DNA of 64,000 nt from JAWXBA01 sp048499805 (GCA_048499805.1 JASNZF010000007.1:1-64000); one strand, 5' to 3'; counted from the stretch's first letter, positions 19,284 to 28,026 are shown. The notes: generated from the sequence alone by a model not told the origin. A program made the numbers and translations.

Positions 19284-20663
19284 TCAGCCCGGCCCGCCCT
19301 CGCGCCCGGTGTAGTTGTCGAACCGGGTGTACTCCTTGTGGAACCAGAGCTCGACGTGCCCGGTGGGCCCGTTCCGGTTCTTGGAGAGCATGATTTCGGC
19401 GATCCCGCGCTTCGATTCGTCCTCCCGGTCGTAGTACTCCGGGCGGTGGATGAAGATCACCTGGTCGGCGTCCTGCTCGATGGCGCCCGAGTCGCGAAGG
19501 TCCGAGAGGATCGGCTTGCGCTCCCCGCCGCGCTGTTCCGAGGCGCGGGAGAGCTGGGAGAGGGCAATCACCGGCACCTGCAGCTCGCGCGCCAGCCCCT
19601 TGAGCGAGCGCGAGATGTCCGAGATCTCCTGGACCCGGTTCTCCGAGTACTCGGGGCTCTTCATCAGCTGGAGGTAGTCCACGATGATCAGCTTGACCTC
19701 GTTCTCCGCCCGGAGCCGCCGGGCCTTGCCGCGCATCTCCAGGAGGGAGAGCGACGGGGTGTCGTCGATCCAGATCGGGCAGGAGCCCAGGATGCCGGCC
19801 GCCCGTGCCAGGTTGGCGAAGTCCGAGTCGCGCAGCGAACCCTGCCGCACCCGCTGCCCGTCGACCCGGGCCTCGGCCGTCAGCATCCGCTGCACCAGGG
19901 CGTCCTTCGACATTTCCAGCGAGAAGAACGCCACCCCGCAGTCGCTGGCCGCGGCGTGGGTCGCGATGTTCAGGCAGAACGCCGTCTTGCCCATCGAGGG
20001 GCGCGCCGCCACCACCACCAGTTCCGACGGCTGGAAGCCGCTGGTCAGCTCGTCCAAATCTGCGAAGCCCGACGGCACACCGGTAATCGATTTGCCGCTC
20101 TTGTGGAGCGTTTCTATGCGCTCCATCGTCGGCCAGAGCATCTCCTTGATCCGGGTGAACCCGGCCTCCCGCCGTTCCGTGCCGATCCGGAAGATCCGGC
20201 CCTCGGCCTGGTCGAGCAGCTCGGTGGCCGGGGTCTTGGCTTCGTAGGCCTGGGTCAGGATGTGGGTGGAGGCCTCGATCAGGTGCCGGAGGATCGCCTT
20301 TTCCCGGACGATCCTGGCGTGGAATTCGAGGTTGGCGGCACTGGGCACCGAGTCGACCAGTTCCGCGATGTATTCGGTGCCACCCACCTCGTCCAGCTCC
20401 CCGCGGCGCACCAGCTCGTCGCGCAGGGTGACGTGGTCGATCACGATCCGGTGCTCGGTCAGGGCGATCATCGCCCGATAGAGCCGCCGGTGTCCCTCCT
20501 GGTAGAACGCGGACGCATCGAGGAACTCGGCCGCCCGCAGGGCGGCGTCCTGGTCCAGCAACATGGCGCCGAGCACGGCCTGCTCGGCCTCCTGGTTCCA
20601 GGGAGGGGCGCGGTGCGCCGAGGCGTCACCGATCGAGGAGCTGGCGGGCGATCCGAACGTCAT
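19284..20663 (-). CDS. dnaB: replicative DNA helicase
   Basis: Hexameric fork helicase, 459 aa. The N-terminal domain begins PPWNQEAEQAVLGAMLL. The RecA-type core has Walker A RPSMGKTA at 221-228, the Walker B region LIIVDYLQLM, and the Arg-finger loop area near VIALSQLSRASEQR. The only credible ATG (20663) lies 38 nt inside the upstream glycosylase gene. No intein is present. Confidence 0.96.
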   Translation of the reverse strand: MTFGSPASSSIGDASAHRAPPWNQEAEQAVLGAMLLDQDAALRAAEFLDASAFYQEGHRRLYRAMIALTEHRIVIDHVTLRDELVRRGELDEVGGTEYIAELVDSVPSAANLEFHARIVREKAILRHLIEASTHILTQAYEAKTPATELLDQAEGRIFRIGTERREAGFTRIKEMLWPTMERIETLHKSGKSITGVPSGFADLDELTSGFQPSELVVVAARPSMGKTAFCLNIATHAAASDCGVAFFSLEMSKDALVQRMLTAEARVDGQRVRQGSLRDSDFANLARAAGILGSCPIWIDDTPSLSLLEMRGKARRLRAENEVKLIIVDYLQLMKSPEYSENRVQEISDISRSLKGLARELQVPVIALSQLSRASEQRGGERKPILSDLRDSGAIEQDADQVIFIHRPEYYDREDESKRGIAEIMLSKNRNGPTGHVELWFHKEYTRFDNYTGREGGPG

Positions 20664-21483
20664 CCCAGGTGGGCTTCTTCCAGTGTGGGTTCCGGAGGAG
20701 CGCCGCCGGGTGGTAGGTCACCACCAGCGGGATCCCATGGTACGAATGTACTCGCTCGCGGAGCTGGCCGAGAGCCTTGCGCACCCCGAGCAGCGCCTCG
20801 GCCGCCGTGGCGCCCAGGGCCAGCATCACGGCGGGCTGGATCAGCGCCACCTGGCGCTCCAGGTACGGCAGGCAGGCCGCCACTTCCTCGGGGAGCGGCT
20901 TGCGATTCCCCGGGGGGCGGCATTTCACCACGTTGGCAATGAAGACCTGCTCGCGCGGCAGGTCGATCGCGGCCAGGATCGAGGTGAGCAGTTCCCCGGC
21001 CCGGCCCACGAACGGGCGGCCGGTCTCGTCCTCGGTCGCGCCGGGCCCCTCGCCCACCAGCAGCAGCCGGGCGGTCGGGTTTCCCTCGCCGGGGACGGTG
21101 TTCTTGCGGTCCTCGCAGAGCGGGCACTTGGCGCAATGGTGGATCACGCTCGCCACCGCCGCGAGGTCGGGCCAGACCGCACCGGCGTGCCCGAGCGGCA
21201 TTCCATCGGGCGCGGCGACGACCAGGCCGGGGCCGGGAATCGGGGGGGCGTCCTTGAGCCAGCGCGGAGGGTCGGCCGTCGGCGGGGCGGCGGAGCCGGA
21301 GGGCTGGGGGGCAGCGGCGCCGGCGGGCGGCGGGGACTCCACGCTCGTTCCCCGTTCCCCGTTCCCGGTCCCCTGGTCGCCGTCAGCCATCCCCTGCTCC
21401 GCGCCAAGCGGGGCGCTCAGGATGACCTCCGAGCCCCCGAGTTCCAGCTGGAGCCGGAGATAGCGGGCGCGTTCGGCATCCAC
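20626..21483 (-). CDS. uracil-DNA glycosylase, family 4 (iron-sulfur type)
   Basis: Excises uracil from DNA. The 285-aa protein has four cluster Cys (CAKCPLC, KCRPPGN, ACLPYLE), the family 4 water-activating motif GEGPGATEDETGRPFVGRAG and the C-terminal VVTYHPAALLRNP. An N-terminal extension of about 85 residues is Gly/Pro/Ala-rich and probably disordered. It starts with GTG at 21483. Confidence 0.92.
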   Translation of the reverse strand: MDAERARYLRLQLELGGSEVILSAPLGAEQGMADGDQGTGNGERGTSVESPPPAGAAAPQPSGSAAPPTADPPRWLKDAPPIPGPGLVVAAPDGMPLGHAGAVWPDLAAVASVIHHCAKCPLCEDRKNTVPGEGNPTARLLLVGEGPGATEDETGRPFVGRAGELLTSILAAIDLPREQVFIANVVKCRPPGNRKPLPEEVAACLPYLERQVALIQPAVMLALGATAAEALLGVRKALGQLRERVHSYHGIPLVVTYHPAALLRNPHWKKPTWDDVRIARQLLDR

Positions 21484-21496
21484 GAGGCCACCGGCC

Positions 21497-21724
21497 TCAG
21501 GAGTCGGAACGGCGCCGGCGCAGCTCGCGGAAGTTGAGTTCGCCGTCCACCAGCTTCTGCATCGCGAGGGTGGTCAGCTTCTTGGTGCGGTCCGACTCCT
21601 CCCACTGGATCACCCGGTCCTTGGGGATCTCGTTCAGGAGCCGCGCAAAGCGGGCCGCCACCAGGATCGAGCGATACTTGGTGCCGGCAAAGTTGGCGGC
21701 TTCCTTCGGGGTAAAGATTTCCAT
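21497..21724 (-). CDS. rpoZ: DNA-directed RNA polymerase subunit omega
   Basis: The 75-aa product carries the omega core YRSILVAARFARLLNEI, followed by a charged helix with LTTLAMQKLVDGELNF. Position directly after gmk is the widespread gmk-rpoZ arrangement and supports the call. It is a chaperone-like subunit that helps assemble the beta' subunit. Confidence 0.87.
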   Translation of the reverse strand: MEIFTPKEAANFAGTKYRSILVAARFARLLNEIPKDRVIQWEESDRTKKLTTLAMQKLVDGELNFRELRRRRSDS

Positions 21725-21772
21725 GTCCCACTCCCTGCCTCTAGGGTCATCGGCGCCCGCGCGGCGCCGACC

Positions 21773-22402
21773 TTACTGTGCCGTCGTGGCCACTTCCTGC
21801 CGCAACTTCCGGACGAACTCCTGCAGCCCCTCCTGCCGGCTGACCCGGAGCGACTCGGCGTCGAGGATCGCGGCGACTTCCTCGACCGCGTGGACGACAT
21901 CCTCGTTCACCACCACGTAGTCGTACTGTCCGACCTCGTCCAGCTCCGCCACGGCGTGCGCCAACCGGCGGCGCACCGCCTCGTCGGTCTCGGTGTTCCT
22001 TCCCCGTAACCGCTCCACCAGGACTTCGCCACTCGGCGGGAGGATGAAGAGGTGCACCGCTCCCGGAACCTTTTCCCGGACCTGCCGAGCCCCCTGCACC
22101 TCGATGTCGAGCACCACGTGCCGACCGGCGGCAAGGTGCGGCTCCACCGAGGAGCGAGGCGTGCCGTACAGGTGCCCCCCGTACTCCGCCCACTCGAGGA
22201 ACTCCCCGGCGTCTCGCTGCCGCTCGAACTCCTCGCGGCTCAGGAAGTGATAGCTCACCCCGTCGGTCTCGCCGGGCCGGATCGGCCGGGTGGTCGCCGA
22301 CACCGAGTAGGCCAGGTCGTCGCGCGCCCCCAGCAGGTGGCTCGCAATCGTCGACTTCCCCGCGCCCGAGGGCGAGGAGAGCACCAGGAGGAACGGCGTC
22401 AT
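21773..22402 (-). CDS. gmk: guanylate kinase
   Basis: Phosphorylates GMP to GDP. The 209-aa protein has the P-loop SSPSGAGKST, the GMP-binding region SATTRPIRPGETDGVSYHF with FEEWAEY-like EFLEWAEYGGHLYGTP, and the lid segment RLRGRNTETDEAVRRRL. ATG 22402 overlaps yicC by ATGA. Confidence 0.96.
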   Translation of the reverse strand: MTPFLLVLSSPSGAGKSTIASHLLGARDDLAYSVSATTRPIRPGETDGVSYHFLSREEFERQRDAGEFLEWAEYGGHLYGTPRSSVEPHLAAGRHVVLDIEVQGARQVREKVPGAVHLFILPPSGEVLVERLRGRNTETDEAVRRRLAHAVAELDEVGQYDYVVVNEDVVHAVEEVAAILDAESLRVSRQEGLQEFVRKLRQEVATTAQ

Positions 22403-23277
22403 TCGAGGTTTTCGAGCTGCTCGCGGAATCGTTCGAGCTCTCCCTTCATCTCGATGACGCACTGGGCGATCTCGGCGTCGTTGGCCTTCGAACCGATCGT
22501 GTTGATCTCCCGGCCCAGCTCCTGCGCCAGGAACCCGAGCTGCTTCCCGACCGGCTTGCTGCCCGCCAGCGCCGACCGCGCCGCGTCCAGGTGGGCGGCC
22601 AGCCGCACCAGTTCCTCGGTGATGTCGAGCTTGTCGGCCAGGAAGGCCAACTCCTGCATCAGCCGCTGGTCGTCCACCGCCCGCCCCTCGAGCAGCTCCC
22701 CGACCGCCGCGCGCAGCCGGTCCCGCTCCGCGGTGATCCGCAGCGGCGCACGGGCACGGACCTGTGCCGCCTGCCGCTCGATCAGGTCCAGCCGGTGCCG
22801 GAGCTCCGTGGCCAGCACATCGCCCTCGCGCTGGCGCATCGCCCGCGCCTCCATCGCCGCCGCCGCCACCACCGGCTCGAGCATCTCCCACTCGTACGGG
22901 GTGGTGCCCTCCTCGGCCGGCACGAAGACCTCGGGCTGCCGCGCCACCAGGTCCAGGGTGATCTCCCCCGCCAGCCCAACCGCGGTCTGGAGCTCCCGAA
23001 GCCGGGCCATCGCCGCCCGGGCACCTTCCGGGTCGAGCTGCAGCGATCCCCCGGCGGGGCGGTCCTGCCTGAGCCACCGCGCCGTCACCGAGACATGGCC
23101 TCGCTCGAAATCCCGGCGGAGCCGCTCCCGAAGGTCCCCCTCCAAGGGGGCCAGGTCGTTTGGCAGCCGGGTGGAGAGGTTGAAATACCGGTGGTTCACG
23201 GTCCGGATCTCGACCTGCAGCACCCCGTTGGCCACCGGTCCATCGGCGCTTCCGAACCCGGTCATGCTCAACGGCAA
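22399..23277 (-). CDS. yicC: YicC/YloC-family endoribonuclease
   Basis: The 292-aa protein shows the YicC landmarks: N-terminal SMTGFGSAD, VEIRTVNHRYFNLSTRLP, and C-terminal FLAQELGREINTIGSKAND and EMKGELERFREQLENLE. Family members are Mn-dependent ribonucleases. I choose the TTG at 23277 because CGGAGG lies 7 nt upstream; an in-frame ATG at 23265 is the alternative. It heads the yicC-gmk-rpoZ series and has a TATAAT box upstream. Confidence 0.9.
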   Translation of the reverse strand: MPLSMTGFGSADGPVANGVLQVEIRTVNHRYFNLSTRLPNDLAPLEGDLRERLRRDFERGHVSVTARWLRQDRPAGGSLQLDPEGARAAMARLRELQTAVGLAGEITLDLVARQPEVFVPAEEGTTPYEWEMLEPVVAAAAMEARAMRQREGDVLATELRHRLDLIERQAAQVRARAPLRITAERDRLRAAVGELLEGRAVDDQRLMQELAFLADKLDITEELVRLAAHLDAARSALAGSKPVGKQLGFLAQELGREINTIGSKANDAEIAQCVIEMKGELERFREQLENLE

Positions 23278-23308
23278 GGTGAGGCCTCCGGAACGGGTGG
23301 AACCCGTA

Positions 23309-23337
23309 ATTATAAGGGGACTAGGGACTAGGGACTA
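23309..23337 (-). promoter_or_regulatory. promoter for the yicC operon, -35 within a heptamer array
   Basis: A perfect TATAAT (23309-23314, minus strand) lies about 32 nt before the yicC start. At 17-nt spacing the -35 position (23332-23337) reads TAGTCC, which belongs to the adjacent CTAGGGA array. The -35 is poor by itself. Confidence 0.5.
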
Positions 23338-23456
23338 GGGACAGGGATTGGGGAACGGCCGAACGGGGCTAGGGACTGGGGACTGGGAACGGGGGGAGGC
23401 CGGGCCTGCTCCAGTCCCGATTCTCCCTAGTCCCTAGTCCCTAGCCCCTAGTCCCT
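23316..23456. repeat. pair of inverted CTAGGGA-type heptamer arrays
   Basis: Forward heptamers (GGGACTA/GGGACTG) run from 23316 to about 23397. Inverted ones (TCCCTAG) run from about 23411 to 23456. They fill the gap between the receptor-like gene stop at 23455 and the yicC promoter. The two arms can pair into a long hairpin. Confidence 0.8.
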
Positions 23457-25284
23457 AATTCCAGAACACCCACCGGATCCCGAACACATTGGCCGCCGGC
23501 AGCGAGGGGATCCCAGGGACCCGGGCCAGATCGCTGCTGAGGAAGTTCTGCCGATCCCAGTAGGCGGTCAGGTCGCCGAAGTGGATCTGGAACTGCACCC
23601 GGGCGAAGGTGGCCCCCGGCAGGGTCACCGGGTCCCCGTCGGCGGTGCGGCCCAGGGTACCGGTCCCGAAGGTCTCCACGGTCGCCGCGGCCTTGAGCTC
23701 GAGGAACCCGCTGGGGTAGACCCGCAAGAACTTGGACCGGATCGCCGCGGTAACCATCGAGTGGGTGGGCGGCTGCCCCTCCACCTGCGCCCCGCCCCGG
23801 GCGGCGCTGTGCCACCCATCGAGGGTGAACCAGTTGCTCGGCGTCAACCGGAGGTGCCCCGTGATCCACTCCGCCGTCCCGATCCGCCCCACCGTGCCGA
23901 TCGCGGGAAAGACCCAACTCGGCGCCGGTGTCGCCGCACTGGTCCGGGCATATCCCGCCTCGGCGCCCCAGCGGCGACCATCCCACCCCACCATGACCGA
24001 GCGATCGTCCACCTCGCGCGCCGTGTCGGACGCGAGCATCGGCAAGTCCACCACGCTCCCCACCTTCCAGCTGCCGGTGGCCCGCAGGCCGAGTGGCAGT
24101 TCCAGGCTGGCGCTGGCCAGGATCCAGTCGCTGCTCCGGTCGCCGGCATGGGTCCGGTACCCGGCCTCAGCGGCCAGCGCCAGGCGCTCATCCGGCGCGA
24201 ACCCCACCCGGCCGAGCAGGTCAAGGGTGGTCCAGTCGGAGCGGCGGAACGCCTGCACCGAGCTGCTCGCCATCGGGGTCCGGTAGCCGGCGATGACGCC
24301 GACCTGGTTCAGGCTCCCGTCGGTCGGGGCGAGCGAGTCCCGCGCCACGATCGAATCCTTAAAGGCCCAGGTCGTCCGGCTGAAGACCAGGTCCAGCGAC
24401 CCGCCCAGGCCGTCCCGGCGCTGGCGCAGGTAGCCGCGGACCTGAAGGTCGCGCCGGGATTCCTCCAGCGGGCGCGCCAAGGTGTCGGTGGTGTTGCTGG
24501 CCGGCCCGAAGCTGGCGCGGCGGATCGGGTTGGACAGGAAATACTGCAGCACGAGCCCCGAGCGCTCGCTGCGCACCCAGCTCCCCTGCACCCAGGCGTT
24601 GGTGTTCTGGTAGTCGTTGATGCGGCTGTTGCGAAGTCCGGCCACCGAGAAGAAGTCGAACGCACCGCTGAATCCCACCCCCGAGGGAAAGCGCTTCTCG
24701 AGGCTGCCCTGGTAGCGGCTCGCCTCGAGGTCGCCGGTGCCGACGGCGATCCGGGTGCGCGGGGCGGCGCGATCGTGGCGCCGGGTGAGGAGATGGATGC
24801 GCAGCCCCGCGGGGTGGCGCTCGACCTCGACCCGTTCGTAAAAGCTGACCGGGAGCAGCGAGGGGTCCACAGCGGTGCTGTCGTCGCCGACCGGGAGGTA
24901 GGGCACGCCGTCGAGGAGGTACTCGATCCCGCTGCCGGCCTGCCCGCGGAAGAAGAGCACCTCCGGCGTCCCGATCCAGAACCCCCGCGCCAGGTACACC
25001 CCCGGCACCTGCTGGAGCAGTTCGCCAAGGGTGGCCGCCGATCCCCAGTCGATCGAGTCGCGGTGGAAGACGATCCGGCCACCCACCGGAAGCAGGCCTC
25101 CGGCGCCGGGACGCGGCACCGGGGTCAGCAGGGTGCGCTCCAGCTCGCCGGCCTCGAGGAACCGGGCGGTCATGTCGCTGGTGTCGGTGACGATCGGCGG
25201 GGGCCGGACCGGAGGGGGCTCCTGGGCGCCGGCGTGCGAGGCGGCCCCCAGCAGCGCCGCCACGATCAGGGCTGTCCCGCGCAC
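23455..25284 (-). CDS. TonB-plug-domain outer-membrane beta-barrel protein
   Basis: The 609-aa product has a signal peptide (TALIVAALLGAASHAGAQ). A TonB-receptor plug-like domain follows at about 45-160, with LGELLQQVPGVYLARGF, FFRGQAGSGIEYLLDGVPYL and PVSFYERVEVERHPAG. The rest is a long series of alternating aromatic strands ending in FGIRWVFWN, as expected of a barrel. At 609 aa it is shorter than classical receptors (700-1000 aa). I see no substrate clue. GTG 25284 is chosen because it follows the pepA stop and has a weak GGGG upstream; GTG 25299 is also possible. Confidence 0.75.
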   Translation of the reverse strand: MRGTALIVAALLGAASHAGAQEPPPVRPPPIVTDTSDMTARFLEAGELERTLLTPVPRPGAGGLLPVGGRIVFHRDSIDWGSAATLGELLQQVPGVYLARGFWIGTPEVLFFRGQAGSGIEYLLDGVPYLPVGDDSTAVDPSLLPVSFYERVEVERHPAGLRIHLLTRRHDRAAPRTRIAVGTGDLEASRYQGSLEKRFPSGVGFSGAFDFFSVAGLRNSRINDYQNTNAWVQGSWVRSERSGLVLQYFLSNPIRRASFGPASNTTDTLARPLEESRRDLQVRGYLRQRRDGLGGSLDLVFSRTTWAFKDSIVARDSLAPTDGSLNQVGVIAGYRTPMASSSVQAFRRSDWTTLDLLGRVGFAPDERLALAAEAGYRTHAGDRSSDWILASASLELPLGLRATGSWKVGSVVDLPMLASDTAREVDDRSVMVGWDGRRWGAEAGYARTSAATPAPSWVFPAIGTVGRIGTAEWITGHLRLTPSNWFTLDGWHSAARGGAQVEGQPPTHSMVTAAIRSKFLRVYPSGFLELKAAATVETFGTGTLGRTADGDPVTLPGATFARVQFQIHFGDLTAYWDRQNFLSSDLARVPGIPSLPAANVFGIRWVFWN

Positions 25285-25288
25285 GCAG

Positions 25289-26788
25289 CTACCCCGCACG
25301 CGCCAGGAGGAATTCGCTGAAGAGCCGCACGCCCATTCCCGTCGGCCCCTTGGCCTGGGCGGGGTCCTCGCGGTCGGTGTAGGCCGTGGCGGCGATGTCG
25401 ACGTGGGCCCAGGGATAGCCGTCGACAAACTCGCGCAGGAACCAGGCGGCGGTGATCGTGCCCGCGGGCCGGCCGCCGCTGTTCTTCACGTCGGCGATCT
25501 CCGACTTGATCAGGTCGCGATACTCGTCCCAGAGCGGCAGTTCCCAGACCCGCTCATGGGCCCGCTGGCCGGCGGCCACCAGCTCGGCGATCACCCCGGC
25601 ATCGGTGCCCATCACGCCGGCGGCGGTGTGGCCGAGGGCAAAAGTCACCGCCCCGGTGAGGGTGGCGGCGTCCACCACCGCGGCGGGCTCGTACCGGCGG
25701 GCCCATGAGAGGGCATCGGCCAGGAGCAAGCGGCCCTCGGCATCGGTGTTGATCACCTCGATCGTCTTGCCGAAGTGGCTTCCCACCACGTCGCCCGGCT
25801 TGTACGCGGTGGACGACGGCATGTTCTCGGCGGAGGGTACGAGCCCCACGACGTTGAGCTTCGGGCGGAGCCGGCCGAGCATCTCGAAGGTGCCCAGCAC
25901 GGCGGCGGCACCGGACATGTCGAACTTCATGTCCTCCATGCTCTGGGCCGGCTTGATCGAGATGCCGCCGGTGTCGAAGGTCACGCCCTTGCCCACCAGC
26001 ACGACGGGCTTGCCGGTGCCGCCGCGGTACTCGATGGCGATGAAGCGCGATTCCTGGGCGCTGCCCTGGCCGACCGCCAGGAGGGCGCGCATCCCCTCCC
26101 GTTCCAGCGCGGCCTGGTCGAGCACCGTGACCTTCATGGCGTGGCGCTTGGCCAGTTCCTCGGCCCGGGTCGCCAGCCAGGTCGGGGTGCAGACATTCCC
26201 CGGTTGCACCTGGAGCCAGCGCCCGAACAGCTGGCCCCCGCCAATCGCGGCACCGACGGCGTGCCCCGCCTCCCACTCGGCGCGGTCCGCGGGCGCGAGC
26301 ACTATGGCCTCGGCCAGGACCGGCTTCGGCTCCTCGGCGGGCTTCTTCATGGCCACGAAGGACCACGACCCGAAGGCGAGTCCCTCGGCGGCGGCCTGCC
26401 CCGCCTCGCGGCCGGAGACGGCCGCGCCGAGATCACAGGCCATGAAGGTGAGCGAGGGGACCCCGATCGTTCGGGCACGCTTGGCCGCGATGGCGGCGGC
26501 GCGCCGCACCGACTGGCGCGCCAGCTGCTCGGGCTTGCCCATGCCGACCATCAGCAGCCGGGCCGCGGGTCCCTCGGGGTGGATCAGCGCCACCTCGTCC
26601 TTCTTCCCGCTGAAATCGGAGGAGGCGAAGAGCCGCGCCAAAGCGCCCCCCACCTGGCGATCGAGGTCGGCCAGGCCGGACGGGAGTGGCCCCTGGGGCA
26701 CCGCGATGGCGAGCAGCGGGGTGGTGTGGCCCGCCGGCCCGTCAGGCAGCACGCGGGAGGAAAAGGCGATCGGTGATTCGGTCGGCAA
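25289..26788 (-). CDS. pepA: leucyl aminopeptidase (M17)
   Basis: Two-metal aminopeptidase of 499 aa. The C-terminal catalytic domain has the metal and active-site motifs VGKGVTFDTGGISIKP, MKFDMSGAAAVLG and the family signature NTDAEGRLLLAD. The N-terminal domain is typical of PepA. The TTG at 26788 is used because GGGAG lies 8 nt upstream. A TACTTT (26822-26827) could be its -10. Confidence 0.94.
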   Translation of the reverse strand: MPTESPIAFSSRVLPDGPAGHTTPLLAIAVPQGPLPSGLADLDRQVGGALARLFASSDFSGKKDEVALIHPEGPAARLLMVGMGKPEQLARQSVRRAAAIAAKRARTIGVPSLTFMACDLGAAVSGREAGQAAAEGLAFGSWSFVAMKKPAEEPKPVLAEAIVLAPADRAEWEAGHAVGAAIGGGQLFGRWLQVQPGNVCTPTWLATRAEELAKRHAMKVTVLDQAALEREGMRALLAVGQGSAQESRFIAIEYRGGTGKPVVLVGKGVTFDTGGISIKPAQSMEDMKFDMSGAAAVLGTFEMLGRLRPKLNVVGLVPSAENMPSSTAYKPGDVVGSHFGKTIEVINTDAEGRLLLADALSWARRYEPAAVVDAATLTGAVTFALGHTAAGVMGTDAGVIAELVAAGQRAHERVWELPLWDEYRDLIKSEIADVKNSGGRPAGTITAAWFLREFVDGYPWAHVDIAATAYTDREDPAQAKGPTGMGVRLFSEFLLARAG

Positions 26789-26861
26789 CTCGTTGCTCCC
26801 GCGAGGGTTGGGGAATGCGGGAAAGTAGCGGGGGACGCGGGGAATGGGGAATGGGGCGGGT

Positions 26862-26909
26862 CAGCGGGGCAGCGGGGCAGCGGGGCAGCGGGGCAGCGGG
26901 GCAGCGGGG
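26862..26909. repeat. tandem octamer array, 6 x CAGCGGGG
   Basis: Six uninterrupted identical copies of CAGCGGGG follow GGGAATG heptamers upstream of pepA. A related octamer array (GGGCAGCC) lies at 40987-41026 after the rng gene. Confidence 0.9.
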
Positions 26910-26975
26910 CCGAAGGTAACGAAATCGCAGGGGCCGCGTGCACGCGGCCCGCGCGCTCAGATGCCCCACGCCGGC

Positions 26976-27095
26976 GTCATCCCGAGCGGAGCGAGGGATC
27001 TTGCCAACGCGTGATCAATAGCGTTGCGAACGATGGGACGCGCTCTCCCTGGAGATGATCTCTCCCCCCTCGCTGCACTCGGAGGTCGGGATGAC
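26976..27095. repeat. 120-bp intergenic element with GTCATCCCGA terminal inverted repeats
   Basis: The left end reads GTCATCCCGAGCGGAGCGAG. The right end reads CTCGGAGGTCGGGATGAC, giving a perfect 10-nt terminal inverted repeat (GTCATCCCGA/TCGGGATGAC) with further imperfect complementarity inside. It has no coding content and resembles a short non-autonomous or REP-like element. Confidence 0.6.
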
Positions 27096-27170
27096 CCCGG
27101 TGCGAGACGGAGCCCCGTGTACGGGCATGCCTCCGGCTTGCCCGTACCGACACCCTCTCCAGACCAAGAA

Positions 27171-27192
27171 GGCGCCCGCAAATGAGGGCGCC
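27171..27192 (-). terminator. hairpin after the cysteine hydrolase gene
   Basis: GGCGCCC and GGGCGCC form a 7-bp GC stem with an 8-nt loop about 35 nt past the stop codon, followed on the minus strand by TTCTTGG. Confidence 0.5.
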
Positions 27193-27226
27193 CCCTGTAC
27201 AGCTCATCCCTTCCCCCGATTTGGCG

Positions 27227-27838
27227 TTACGCCGGAACTGCGGCGCCCCACGCCTCCACCACCTGTTCGGTGGTGCGGAACTGCCGATCGGGATCGTTCG
27301 CGTACCACGCCTTGAAGTACTCCAGGCCCGCCTGATGGGACTCGTCGGTGAACGCCTGCATCGCGTCGGTGATCCAGACCAGGTCGAGGCCGAGCTGGAA
27401 GGCATCGCCGGAGGTGTGGCGCACGCAGCAGTCGGTGTGAAGGCCGGCCATGTAGAGCCGGGTGACCCCGCGGCGGCGGAGTTCCTGGCGGATGTCCGTG
27501 GACACGAACGGGGAGTAGGTGGACTTCTCCAGCACCACGTCGCCGGGAGCGGGGGCGAGCTGTTCGACGATCTGGGCCCACTCGGAACCCTTCATGGCGT
27601 GGGGGGGCCACTTCTTCAGTTCGGTATCGTCGTAGGAGTGCGCGTCGGTGGCGTAGACCACCACGACGCCGGACCGGCGGGCGGTCTCGATCAACTGGGC
27701 GAGCCGGGGGATGATCTCCTGGGCTCGGGCCTGGTACTCGGCGCCACCGGCATCGGCGATGGTGCCGCCGGGGTGGACGAAGTCGCGGGCGAGGTCGACG
27801 ATGACGAGGGCGCTGGTGGGGGTGGAACGATCGGACAT
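27227..27838 (-). CDS. isochorismatase/nicotinamidase-like cysteine hydrolase
   Basis: The 203-aa protein has the cysteine-hydrolase triad: D15 in VIVDLARDF, K105 in VLEKSTYS and C138 in HTDCCVRHT. The TDAH and WPPHAMKGSEWA segments match the metal site and loop of nicotinamidases, which favours nicotinamide deamidation, but isochorismatase-type substrates cannot be excluded. ATG 27838 has GGGAG 6 nt upstream. It appears monocistronic, with a hairpin after the stop. Confidence 0.82.
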   Translation of the reverse strand: MSDRSTPTSALVIVDLARDFVHPGGTIADAGGAEYQARAQEIIPRLAQLIETARRSGVVVVYATDAHSYDDTELKKWPPHAMKGSEWAQIVEQLAPAPGDVVLEKSTYSPFVSTDIRQELRRRGVTRLYMAGLHTDCCVRHTSGDAFQLGLDLVWITDAMQAFTDESHQAGLEYFKAWYANDPDRQFRTTEQVVEAWGAAVPA

Positions 27839-28026
27839 CGGTGCTCCCATTGGTGGGGTGACCGGACGCGGGGGGCCGATTGGGCAACGCCTTGGGCTCG
27901 CAGGGGGCGAGCCGCTCCCAGTCCGGGGGCCGTGGGGCCCGTCAGGGAATCTACACCCTTCGGGCAGCAGCCCGGAGGGGACCCGCTCCCCAGCCTCGCA
28001 ACCGGCAGACGGGGGGGCTGCCTGCG

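Larger units (their letters stand above)
26789..27226. other. 438-nt intergenic region made of repeats and hairpins
   Basis: No gene is supported. From pepA outward it holds GGGAATG heptamers (about 26840-26855), a CAGCGGGG octamer array, a 120-bp inverted-repeat element (26976-27095), a palindrome with 9-bp arms around 27119-27147 (GTACGGGCA/TGCCCGTAC) and a terminator-like hairpin. Confidence 0.6.

Noticed and set aside
26957..27181. 74-codon minus-strand frame in the pepA upstream gap
   Set aside because: It is a translation of the inverted-repeat element and adjoining palindrome (LARSLAPLGMT-type peptide), not a protein-coding gene.
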